DNA from: a virus
Direction: 5' to 3' (one strand)
IMG/VR virus record: IMGVR_UViG_3300049811_000189
Location: 1 to 37,560 of that record
DNA: 37,560 nucleotides
In this document: positions 32,087-37,500 of the stretch, in pieces
How the letters are laid out: each line of letters starts with the position of its first letter
Position numbering within the stretch: position 1 is the first letter of the stretch
The notes under the pieces: generated by a model
The model's input: the letters and a program-made list of their open reading frames with translations, nothing else
Databases searched by the model: none
What the model was told of the DNA's origin: nothing
Position numbers and translations under genes: made by a program

Positions 32087-32350
32087 CGCTCGTCCTCCTT
32101 AAGGGAACTATCAAACCCCGTTCGTAGGTGGCCCCTAAATAGGCCCTTGACCCCGTCACATGGGGCGCTCGTGTGTCGTGACGCGGGCGGGTCCGTCACA
32201 AGCCGCCCTCTCCGCGCGTCACATCGGCCCGCTTCCGGGGACCCTCTCGGCCCCCTCTCGTCGCCCCGGGAGCGGCCTGCCGCCTGGGGTTATTGCCTTG
32301 TGCCCGTCTCCGGGCCTGATTACTTGGGCTTTTAAGTCGCTTACTGTGGT
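32087..32350. other. Non-coding region between RNA polymerase and tRNA-Leu
   Basis: These 264 bases hold promoter P4 (32124-32140) and no gene. Three direct copies of CGTCACA lie at 32154-32160, 32194-32200 and 32217-32223, with a reverse-oriented relative (TCGTGACG) near 32176-32183. Such repeats next to a tRNA and an integrase gene could be integrase arm-binding sites. The 11-mer at 32214-32224 is repeated in inverse orientation at 23-33. Confidence 0.5.
32124..32140 (-). promoter_or_regulatory. Phage RNA polymerase promoter candidate P4 (upstream of its own gene)
   Basis: The minus strand reads ATTTAGGGGCCACCTACGAA, the closest copy to the SP6 promoter ATTTAGGTGACACTATAGAA. It lies about 38 bp upstream of the RNA polymerase ATG. 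Confidence 0.78.
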
Positions 32351-32434
32351 TGTCCGGGACGGGACTTGAACCCGTATGCCCTTGTTGGGCCTCGACTTTT
32401 AAGGTCGGCGCGTCTGCCTTTCCGCCACCCGGAC
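32351..32434 (-). tRNA. tRNA-Leu(UAA), possible attP core
   Basis: The 84-base minus-strand sequence folds as a complete type II tRNA: acceptor stem GTCCGGG/CCCGGAC with discriminator A, a Leu-type D arm, anticodon loop CTTAAAA giving anticodon UAA, long variable arm GCCC-AACAA-GGGC, and T arm ACGGG-TTCAAGT-CCCGT. The next bases read ACCA, so a CCA end is not encoded in exact register. It lies downstream of the integrase gene. TTA codons are rare in this GC-rich genome, so an attachment-site role is at least as plausible as decoding. Confidence 0.93.
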
Positions 32435-32487
32435 GGGGCGCTCGGGGCCTATGTGGCGCAGCCCCGGCGTGGGAGGGATGCAAGGGA

Positions 32488-32814
32488 TTATACGTCCCTT
32501 TGCGGTGCAGTCAGCTTCACCTTGGCGAGCAGCCGAAGGGCCGCCGAGCGGGCTATGAGGGGGTAGTCGTCCTCCCGCAGGGCATAGAGGGAGGACGTGG
32601 ACTGCCCCGTAAGGTCCTTCAAGAGGCCCTTATGGGGGTGAGAGATGACATCCCAGTCCTCCCGGACCACCGTCGCCAGCTCGTCATAGCACCCATCGGA
32701 CAGGATCGTCTCGTCCCTGTGGTAGTAGAGGAAGGCGGACATCAGGACCCAGGACACGGCCCGATCCCCTCCGCCCTCCTCCAGACCGGCCCTCGCCATG
32801 TGGTCGAGGGTCAC
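32488..32814 (-). CDS. Small protein with a ligase Ia-like motif
   Basis: The 108-residue product contains SAFLYYHRDETILSDGCYDE, which resembles the Y-Y...D...ISD..YD element of domain Ia of NAD-dependent DNA ligases. No adenylation domain follows, so it is not a ligase; similar short proteins occur in many phages without known role. The GTG start overlaps the previous stop as GTGA. Palindrome copy 15 forms its C-terminus (VKLTAPQRDV). Confidence 0.7.
   Translation of the reverse strand: MTLDHMARAGLEEGGGDRAVSWVLMSAFLYYHRDETILSDGCYDELATVVREDWDVISHPHKGLLKDLTGQSTSSLYALREDDYPLIARSAALRLLAKVKLTAPQRDV
32504..32521 (+). repeat. 18-bp palindrome family, copy 15
   Basis: GGTGCAGTCAGCTTCACC close to the end of the 32488-32814 gene and about 70 bp from the tRNA-Leu, read as VKLTAP. 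Confidence 0.85.
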
Positions 32815-33059
32815 TCAACGCCCCGCACAGCGATGGTCATGAGCCGCTGCTCGGCCGTCTCCAGCGCCTCGGTCAGCTCGTTCCGGAGGACGCGAAGGCG
32901 TCTCGCGCCGTCCAGGCAGGCGGCCTTTCGGGACGCGAACAGAAGCCCCTCGAACTCCAGGACGTGCTTCGGGGGGTGAGTGCGGCGGTTCCAACGGACA
33001 ACCGAGGCATACACCTCGGACTCTCGGTTGATGCCGCAGTTTAGGACCCACTCGGCCAT
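32811..33059 (-). CDS. Small protein of unknown function
   Basis: The 82-residue product begins MAEWVLNCGINRESEVYASV and has a basic and acidic helical second half (LDGARRLRVLRNELTEALET). The ATG at 33059 follows GAGGAGAG and is preferred over a longer reading. It lies between the integrase-linked small gene and the ligase Ia-like gene. No family is recognised. Confidence 0.7.
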   Translation of the reverse strand: MAEWVLNCGINRESEVYASVVRWNRRTHPPKHVLEFEGLLFASRKAACLDGARRLRVLRNELTEALETAEQRLMTIAVRGVE

Positions 33060-33075
33060 GTTGTCTCTCCTCTGC

Positions 33076-33219
33076 TCAGCCAGGGGTATTCCAGGGGGCG
33101 CCATCGACGCGGCCAGCGGGGACGGTGGGCAGAGCGTCCGTGGTGGTCCTCCGGGCGGCCTTCATCAGGTCGTCCATACACGCCATTTCGGCGTCCAGGA
33201 TGACCTGGTCCTTCATCAT
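33076..33219 (-). CDS. Short protein overlapping the integrase 3' end
   Basis: The 47-residue product begins MMKDQVILDAEMACMDDLMK and ends in a Pro/Gly-rich tail. The ribosome site AGAGGAGC lies within the last codons of the integrase gene and the start overlaps the integrase stop. The short size and acidic helix are compatible with a small regulator or excisionase partner, but nothing specific can be seen. Confidence 0.55.
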   Translation of the reverse strand: MMKDQVILDAEMACMDDLMKAARRTTTDALPTVPAGRVDGAPWNTPG

Positions 33220-34316
33220 GCTGCTCCTCTGTTCATCGCCGCGCACGCATCCCGAAGGTTCTCGGGGGCCACGTTCGCATAGCGCATGGTTACCTGGATG
33301 TTCTTGTGCCCCATCCACTTCTGGATCACCGGGATGGGGACGTTCCGCTGCACCATGCGGCTTGCGCATGTGTGCCGGCAGATATAGGGAACGAAGTTGG
33401 GATCCTTCGACATGCCCATGAGGAACCGCGCCCGCTCCCACGGACTGCGGAGCCAGAAGTTGTCGTAGGGGAACAGCCGACCATTCGGTGCAGTCAGCTT
33501 CACCCGTGCGGCGATGATCCCGGCGACCCGGTCGGTCATGTAAATCGTTCGCTCCTCCCCGTTCTTCGTCCGCTTCACGGCCTGCTTCAGGTGCGCGTGG
33601 ACCCCCTGCCACACCCGGATCATCCCCAGGGCGTCCTGGCCGGGGAGGACCACGTCCTTGGGGGTCAGCGCCCATAGCTCGGAGGGGCGGAGGCCGGTGT
33701 CTATCAGCACCTCCACCACCTCCCGAACATCCTCTCGGCCCCACTGACGGAACAGGGAGAGAAGCATCTCCTCCTCCTCAGGCGCGAGCCATCGGAGGCG
33801 GAGGTTGTGCACCGACACTCGCTCGATGCGGGGCATCTTGGCAAGCCCGCCGCGGTCGTAGGCGTAGCGCAGGGACTTGGACAGGACGGAGAGGTGCCCG
33901 TTGATGGTGGACCCCGCCTTTCCATGCGCCTTCATAGACTCGATCAGGGTGTCCACGGCGTCGGTGTCCATGCGGGACAGCGGGAAGTCGCGGCCGAAGT
34001 GTGCCAGGACCCGGCCCATCATCTGCCAGTTTTTCGAGGCCCATACGGTGCCCCGGTAGTAGCGGTTGAAGGCCCTCTCGACGGCGTCCCCGAGGGTGCG
34101 GGGCGTCCCCTTGGTCCCGTCCCCGGGCGTGTCCGCGGAAGGCTCAGGAGCGGCTCCTCGGCGCCTCCGGTCGGGCGTGCGGGAAGCCTTCATCTCCTCC
34201 CGCGTCTCCGCCTCCCACGCCTCCGCGGCCTCCCTGGTGGGGAAGTCGCGGCGCTTGCGTCGGCCGCCGACGATCACGTCCGCTTGCCATGCGCTGCCGC
34301 GCTCTCTCACTGGCAT
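33216..34316 (-). CDS. int: Tyrosine site-specific integrase
   Basis: The 366-residue product would catalyse integration into and excision from the host chromosome. The N-terminus (SAWQADVIVGGRRKRRDFPT; REAAEAWEAE) is the arm-binding AP2-like domain, followed by a SAM-like core-binding domain. The catalytic domain has box I DTGLRPSELWALT with the first Arg, box II YICRHTCASRMVQRN with His-x-x-Arg, GHKNIQVTMRYA with the nucleophilic Tyr, and a conserved WMGH. Palindrome copy 16 codes for VKLTAP in a loop before LFPYDNFW. It follows the frameshifted regulator gene by 1 bp. Integrases are uncommon in T7-like phages but known, for example in cyanophage P-SSP7. Confidence 0.95.
   Translation of the reverse strand: MPVRERGSAWQADVIVGGRRKRRDFPTREAAEAWEAETREEMKASRTPDRRRRGAAPEPSADTPGDGTKGTPRTLGDAVERAFNRYYRGTVWASKNWQMMGRVLAHFGRDFPLSRMDTDAVDTLIESMKAHGKAGSTINGHLSVLSKSLRYAYDRGGLAKMPRIERVSVHNLRLRWLAPEEEEMLLSLFRQWGREDVREVVEVLIDTGLRPSELWALTPKDVVLPGQDALGMIRVWQGVHAHLKQAVKRTKNGEERTIYMTDRVAGIIAARVKLTAPNGRLFPYDNFWLRSPWERARFLMGMSKDPNFVPYICRHTCASRMVQRNVPIPVIQKWMGHKNIQVTMRYANVAPENLRDACAAMNRGAA
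33487..33504 (+). repeat. 18-bp palindrome family, copy 16
   Basis: GGTGCAGTCAGCTTCACC inside the integrase gene, read as VKLTAP. Confidence 0.85.
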
Positions 34317-34317
34317 C

Positions 34318-34553
34318 TCAGCCTCCGATGATGTTGTCCAGGGAAGTCAGCACGCGCCGCCCCCGGGGGGTTATCCACGCCTCGCTCTCGCGCCGGTCCA
34401 GGCGTCCCTCGCGCACCTCGACAAGGCCCAGGCCGGGCTTCCCGTTAAGGCCCCGGTCAGAGAGCTTGTCGAACGTCCGCTGGGCCGCCGACTTGGGGCC
34501 TGATCTAGCTGCGCCACAATGCTCGCAGCCCCCTTTGCATACACGCTCTGCAT
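34318..34553 (-). pseudogene. MarR-like winged-helix regulator with an apparent frameshift
   Basis: A gene starts at the ATG at 34553 with a perfect AGGAGG site and reads MQSVYAKGAASIVAQLDQAP. The frame then turns into unlikely Ser/Arg sequence. A -1 shift near 34494-34500 continues as KSAAQRTFDKLSDRGL, GKPGLGLVEVREGRLDRRES and EAWITPRGRRVLTSL, ending with a stop one base before the integrase start. The joined 78-residue protein has a winged-helix pattern with a MarR-type D-R-R wing and T-x-x-G-R end, strong third-position GC, and tight packing against int. The shifted frame has no start codon of its own. This may be a mutation, an assembly error, or recoding; no canonical slippery site is visible. 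Confidence 0.7.
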
Positions 34554-34599
34554 GTTCTGCTCCTCCTGCGCAGCACGACGCCGCGCACGGGAGACATGT

Positions 34600-34634
34600 T
34601 TCATTTGATGCTCACAGCGTCAAGATCAAATGAA
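34600..34634. promoter_or_regulatory. AT-rich inverted repeat, operator-like
   Basis: TTCATTTGAT (34600-34609) and ATCAAATGAA (34625-34634) form a perfect 10-bp inverted repeat with a 15-bp spacer. The spacer contains a second, imperfect pair (TTGATGC and GCGTCAA). On the minus strand TTGACG (34618-34623) could be a -35 element, though no good -10 follows. It lies about 50 bp upstream of the winged-helix gene start and is unusually AT-rich for this genome, as expected of a regulated host-type promoter. Confidence 0.6.
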
Positions 34635-34649
34635 CATCTGCAACACGAA

Positions 34650-34683
34650 AAAGGGCCAGGGGCATCTCCACCCCTGGCCCTTT
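34650..34683 (-). terminator. Strong Rho-independent terminator closing the early block
   Basis: AAAGGGCCAGGGG and CCCCTGGCCCTTT form a perfect 13-bp stem with an 8-base loop, and on the minus strand the stem runs into TTTTTCG. It separates the early small genes from the regulator-integrase-polymerase part, so the latter needs its own promoter or read-through. Confidence 0.95.
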
Positions 34684-34707
34684 GGCCCTCGATCCTTCCC
34701 GCCGGGT

Positions 34708-34944
34708 TCAGTAATCGCCCGGCCGCAGGACCGTGATGTGGCCGTTGTCGGCCTTGACCCAGACCTCGCCTGCCTCTTCGGTCTCATACGAGCCGAGGGC
34801 GTTGTCGGGATCGGCATCGTTCAACGCCGCATCGTCGGCGTCCACAGCCTCGCCCCAATCGCCCCGGCGGAACCGGGCGACAACCTCCTCGATGATACGC
34901 GGGGCAACCTCGTCCCTGATGGTGGCCGTGATGGTGATGTCCAT
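34708..34944 (-). CDS. Acidic early protein of unknown function
   Basis: The 78-residue product begins MDITITATIRDEVAPRIIEE and has an acidic middle (AVDADDAALNDADPDNALG) and a short beta-type end (EVWVKADNGHITVLRPGDY). Small acidic early proteins of T7-like phages often bind host enzymes, but no specific match is seen. The ATG follows GGAGA. It is the last gene before the early terminator. Confidence 0.75.
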   Translation of the reverse strand: MDITITATIRDEVAPRIIEEVVARFRRGDWGEAVDADDAALNDADPDNALGSYETEEAGEVWVKADNGHITVLRPGDY

Positions 34945-35023
34945 GTCCTAGTCTCCATGTGGCGATGCACATAGGCATCTCAGGTGTGTTGGCTCGGCTG
35001 CCTCGGCAACCAGAGGGTGTGAA

Positions 35024-35239
35024 TTACATGACGGCGGGGTCGCCCCGCAAGAGGGACTGGAGAACGGCGGCGCGAGTTGTCGCCTCCTTCTTCAACCCTA
35101 GATTGTAGGCGATGCGGACAGCCCGTAGGACGGCCTCCCCGTCCGCCTCGGTGCTGCTCAGGAGAACCTTCATGCGGCCGGCGGGACCCTCTCGGGTCAC
35201 GATTTCCCAGCCGCCAGCGGTCTGGCGGAAGTCGAACAT
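35024..35239 (-). CDS. Small early protein of unknown function
   Basis: The 71-residue product begins MFDFRQTAGGWEIVTREGPA and ends with a helical stretch (GEAVLRAVRIAYNLGLKKEA). The start at 35239 is chosen for its GGAGAG ribosome site; the longer reading runs through palindrome copy 17. That palindrome sits directly upstream of the ribosome site. Confidence 0.75.
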   Translation of the reverse strand: MFDFRQTAGGWEIVTREGPAGRMKVLLSSTEADGEAVLRAVRIAYNLGLKKEATTRAAVLQSLLRGDPAVM

Positions 35240-35256
35240 GCGTTTCTCTCCGGTGT

Positions 35257-35284
35257 GGAAAGGTGCAGTCGGCTGCACCTTTCC
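35257..35284. repeat. 18-bp palindrome copy 17 in an extended perfect palindrome
   Basis: GGTGCAGTCGGCTGCACC (35262-35279) is flanked by GGAAA and TTTCC-type arms, giving GGAAAGGTGCAG and CTGCACCTTTCC as perfect 12-bp arms around a 4-base centre. It is intergenic and lies about 20 bp upstream of the start of the 35024-35239 gene. Confidence 0.9.
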
Positions 35285-35293
35285 AGGTTTCGT

Positions 35294-35380
35294 TCAGGCC
35301 AGCCCGAGGTAGGCCAGGACCAGCCACGCGAAGGCGCCCCAGAAGGCGATGCCTACCAGGGCGTCCTCGACGGACCTCAC
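35294..35380 (-). CDS. Very short membrane peptide, GTG start
   Basis: The 28-residue product starts at a GTG overlapping the previous stop as GTGA and reads RSVEDALVGIAFWGAFAW followed by LVLAYLGLA. The second part is one hydrophobic helix long enough to span a membrane. It is too short for a standard ORF cut-off. Support is the coupling overlap and the clear membrane segment. Confidence 0.5.
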   Translation of the reverse strand: MRSVEDALVGIAFWGAFAWLVLAYLGLA

Positions 35381-35664
35381 TCCACGGTCACCGTGATGGT
35401 TCCCCGCTCGGGGTTCCAGGTGAAGGGCGTCTTGATGGTCAGGGTCATGATGAACCGCCGGCCCCCGCCCCAGATCGGCTCGTCCTTCAGGCGCATCTCC
35501 ATGACGGTGTCGCTGCCCCCGGTGAACACCTCGGCCTCGAACACCCCGTCCTTCATCTTGAAGGGGATATCCCAGCCGGTGTTCGGCTCCAGCCCCACGA
35601 GCAGGCGGTCGCCATACTCGTCTCGGGCAATCTCCACGGTGTCGCGGAGGTTCGGCTTCTTCAT
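35377..35664 (-). CDS. Early protein of unknown function, beta-rich
   Basis: The 95-residue product alternates short strands (TVEIARDEYGDRLLVGLEP; GVFEAEVFTGGSDTVMEMRL; RRFIMTLTIKTPFTW) and ends ERGTITVTVE, suggesting an all-beta domain. The family is not recognised. GAGGAG precedes the ATG. Confidence 0.75.
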   Translation of the reverse strand: MKKPNLRDTVEIARDEYGDRLLVGLEPNTGWDIPFKMKDGVFEAEVFTGGSDTVMEMRLKDEPIWGGGRRFIMTLTIKTPFTWNPERGTITVTVE

Positions 35665-35667
35665 CTC

Positions 35668-35898
35668 TCAGTCTCCTCGGAAAGCGGAGCGGCAGGGCAG
35701 GGAGCAGAAGAGGTAGATGTCCTCAGCGTAGGCGCCCGAGTCGCTCTCGGTGATGTAGCGGAACAGGCGGCCCCCTCTCCGAGTCCCTCCGCACCACGAA
35801 CAGGTCCCGCCCGGGGGAGGCCGAACGCGCGCCCGGGTCAGGGTCGTCCGGGCGAACGGGTCGCGCCGGATCGTCACAGTCGAGCCTGTCTCGCTCAT
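35668..35898 (-). CDS. Small zinc-ribbon-like early protein
   Basis: The 76-residue product has two Cys pairs, CSWC near residues 33-36 and CSLPC near residues 65-69, separated by a mostly beta segment, as in zinc-ribbon or MYM-type small domains. The N-terminal 30 residues are basic. It overlaps the preceding gene by ATGA. Function is unknown; a nucleic acid or protein contact is likely for such domains. Confidence 0.7.
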   Translation of the reverse strand: MSETGSTVTIRRDPFARTTLTRARVRPPPGGTCSWCGGTRRGGRLFRYITESDSGAYAEDIYLFCSLPCRSAFRGD

Positions 35899-36068
35899 CG
35901 GACCACCCTCAGCACCACATCGAGTTCCTCCAGGGGACCCCCGAGGGCGTTGTCCAGCCCGAGGCGCTTCACGGCTCGGACCACAGCCTCGCAGGCCACG
36001 GCACGGGCGCCGGGGTCCGCGATGTTCCTGACCTCCAGGGCCAGGGCGCGGTAGTGCTTCCGGGTCAT
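35895..36068 (-). CDS. Small helical early protein
   Basis: The 57-residue product begins MTRKHYRALALEVRNIADPG and is helical (ARAVACEAVVRAVKRLGLD). Its ATG overlaps the previous stop as ATGA and its stop overlaps the next start the same way, so a longer reading starting at 36110 is not preferred. The function is unknown. Confidence 0.7.
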   Translation of the reverse strand: MTRKHYRALALEVRNIADPGARAVACEAVVRAVKRLGLDNALGGPLEELDVVLRVVR

Positions 36069-36391
36069 GACCGGTCCTCCTTCTCGCGCTGCCGGCGCTG
36101 GCGCTCGCACAGGACGCGGCTGGCATACACGAGGACCACCGCCACGCGGGCGTGCGGGTTCCCCCGCCGGGCCGACGCGATGGCGTTATCCAGGGCGTGC
36201 GCGTCGCTGCTCAGGGCGGGCGGCTCGAAGCCGACCTCTTCGACCCAGTCCTCCGGACAGTCCAGGCGCTGCACCTCTATGGTCCCGCTCCCGGTCCCGT
36301 AGAACAGGGACCACCCCTCGGCGATGGCCTGGGCACGGGCGGGGCTGTCCAGCCACCGGCCGTATGCGGCAATGAGCTTTTCGGACAACAT
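36065..36391 (-). CDS. Early protein of unknown function
   Basis: The 108-residue product has an N-terminal helix (LSEKLIAAYGRWLDSPARAQ), a short beta middle (GSGTIEVQRLDCPEDWVEE) and a basic C-terminus (ERQRRQREKEDRS). No family is recognised. GGAGGA precedes the ATG. Its leader contains a CGAGGG/CCCTCG stem-loop and palindrome copy 18, an arrangement repeated upstream of the first gene at 37351-37500. Confidence 0.75.
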   Translation of the reverse strand: MLSEKLIAAYGRWLDSPARAQAIAEGWSLFYGTGSGTIEVQRLDCPEDWVEEVGFEPPALSSDAHALDNAIASARRGNPHARVAVVLVYASRVLCERQRRQREKEDRS

Positions 36392-36407
36392 CTCTCATCC
36401 TCCGATG

Positions 36408-36424
36408 CGAGGGCAAATCCCTCG
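36408..36424 (-). promoter_or_regulatory. Leader stem-loop next to palindrome copy 18
   Basis: CGAGGG (36408-36413) and CCCTCG (36419-36424) form a 6-bp stem with a 5-base loop. It lies between palindrome copy 18 and the GGAGGA ribosome site of the 36065-36391 gene. A near-identical arrangement is at 37518-37534. Confidence 0.6.
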
Positions 36425-36431
36425 GGGCACC

Positions 36432-36449
36432 GGTGCAGTCAGCTTCACC
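36432..36449 (+). repeat. 18-bp palindrome family, copy 18
   Basis: GGTGCAGTCAGCTTCACC in an intergenic leader. ACC and GGT next to it extend the arms to ACCGGTG and CACCGGT. Confidence 0.88.
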
Positions 36450-36465
36450 GGTGTCCGGAAGGGGC

Positions 36466-36483
36466 GGCGGGATTGCTCCCGCC
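36466..36483 (-). terminator. Hairpin after the 36492-36701 gene
   Basis: GGCGGGA and TCCCGCC form a perfect 7-bp stem with a 4-base loop directly after the stop codon. No T run follows on the minus strand, so it may be an attenuator or RNA-stabilising hairpin rather than a terminator. Confidence 0.4.
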
Positions 36484-36491
36484 ACCGGGCC

Positions 36492-36701
36492 TCACGCCGC
36501 GACAAGGGTCAGGTAGGCGACCCCGACCGCGGCCTCTCGGGTGCGGTAGGACGCGGCGCTCCAGGGCAGGACCGCCCCATCGGGGAACTCCAGCGCCCAG
36601 CGCCAGCCCGCCGCCCGGGCGCACCACCCCACCCGGATGGCAGATGCCGCCTCACGCCCCAGGCGCTTGCGGAACTCGGCAGTCACGTATGGCTCACACA
36701 T
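36492..36701 (-). CDS. Small early protein of unknown function
   Basis: The 69-residue product begins MCEPYVTAEFRKRLGREAAS and has a basic, Trp-containing middle (VGWCARAAGWRWALEFPDG). It overlaps the end of the preceding gene by 8 bp. No family is recognised. Confidence 0.7.
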   Translation of the reverse strand: MCEPYVTAEFRKRLGREAASAIRVGWCARAAGWRWALEFPDGAVLPWSAASYRTREAAVGVAYLTLVAA

Positions 36702-37083
36702 CGCTCTCGCTCCTGTCTGGGTAGTGGCCGGGCCACAGGCCGACGGCCCGATGGTTCTCAGTCGGAAGGCAGGCAGGAGGGACCCGCGCGGCCTTCCACA
36801 GCGCCCGCTCTCGCTTGGCGTCCGAGTTGCACGCGGCCTCGATCACTCGGGGTATCGCCAGTCCCCGCCACAGGGGCAGGGCCTTGCCTTGCGCGACCAG
36901 GGACACGGCGCGATGGCGACCCCGCTCGTAGGCCATGATGATGAACCGGCAGGACTGCCGATCCATCCAGCCGTAGTCCATCGGAAGGCCCTTCCGGACC
37001 TCGTTCCACGCCTTGCGACGCGCCTCCAGCATGGGGGCAGGCGACTTGGCGACGGGCCTCCCGCCCCGGGATGTCCCGTTCAT
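36694..37083 (-). CDS. Early protein of unknown function
   Basis: The 129-residue product has a basic N-terminus (MNGTSRGGRPVAKSPAPMLE) and a central helical segment (SCRFIIMAYERGRHRAVSLV). AGGAGGAGCC precedes the ATG, a strong site. No known T7 early protein is matched. Confidence 0.75.
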   Translation of the reverse strand: MNGTSRGGRPVAKSPAPMLEARRKAWNEVRKGLPMDYGWMDRQSCRFIIMAYERGRHRAVSLVAQGKALPLWRGLAIPRVIEAACNSDAKRERALWKAARVPPACLPTENHRAVGLWPGHYPDRSESDV

Positions 37084-37092
37084 CGGCTCCTC

Positions 37093-37347
37093 CTAGCGGC
37101 CTGCGCGGCCTGCCCGCCGCCGCCGCTTCTCGGCTGCGTCCAGGCCCGGGTAGGTGTGCCACGTAACGGCACCGCTCTCGGAAATCTCGACGGTCAGGGA
37201 GGGCGGCGCCCCCGCTGCCTCGATGACTTGCCAGTAGGTTCGCCGATAGACCGCGAAGGGGGTGGCATGGGCTCGTGCCAGGAGGGCGGCGTCTTCCATG
37301 GCCCGCTCCAGGGTGCGATAGGCGCACCCGGGGGTGATGTAGCGCAT
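37093..37347 (-). CDS. Small early protein of unknown function
   Basis: The 84-residue product begins MRYITPGCAYRTLERAMEDA, has an alpha/beta middle (TPFAVYRRTYWQVIEAAG; SLTVEISESGAVTWHTY) and a basic tail. GGAGGG precedes the ATG, placed within the end of the preceding gene region. Unknown function. Confidence 0.75.
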   Translation of the reverse strand: MRYITPGCAYRTLERAMEDAALLARAHATPFAVYRRTYWQVIEAAGAPPSLTVEISESGAVTWHTYPGLDAAEKRRRRAGRAGR

Positions 37348-37350
37348 GGC

Positions 37351-37500
37351 TCAGCCCTCCACCGTCACGCGCACCGCGCCGACGATGTGACCGAACTCGC
37401 GGGCGAGGCGGCGGGCCTCTCCCCAGGTGCGGCCGGCCACCAGGGTTACGCGCGTGGCGCCATCCTTCAGGGTGGCGGTTACCTTGTAATGCTCAGGCAT
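37351..37500 (-). CDS. First early gene, small protein of unknown function
   Basis: The 49-residue product reads MPEHYKVTATLKDGATRVTL, then VAGRTWGEARRLAREFGHIV, and ends AVRVTVEG, a compact beta-alpha-beta pattern. GGAGGA precedes the ATG. It is the first gene visible in the direction of transcription. Its leader carries a stem-loop and palindrome copy 19. Confidence 0.7.
   Translation of the reverse strand: MPEHYKVTATLKDGATRVTLVAGRTWGEARRLAREFGHIVGAVRVTVEG

Noticed and set aside
34371-34604. 77-residue ORF from ATG 34604 to a stop at 34371 as an intact gene
   Set aside because: The upstream ATG has no ribosome site, and the second half (Ser/Arg/Thr-rich) is a shadow of the better -1 frame that ends at the integrase start.
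36715-36735. CTGGGTAGTGGCCGGGCCAC as a fifth SP6-like promoter
   Set aside because: It matches only part of the core, lacks the A/T-rich part, and lies within the coding end of the 36694-37083 gene.
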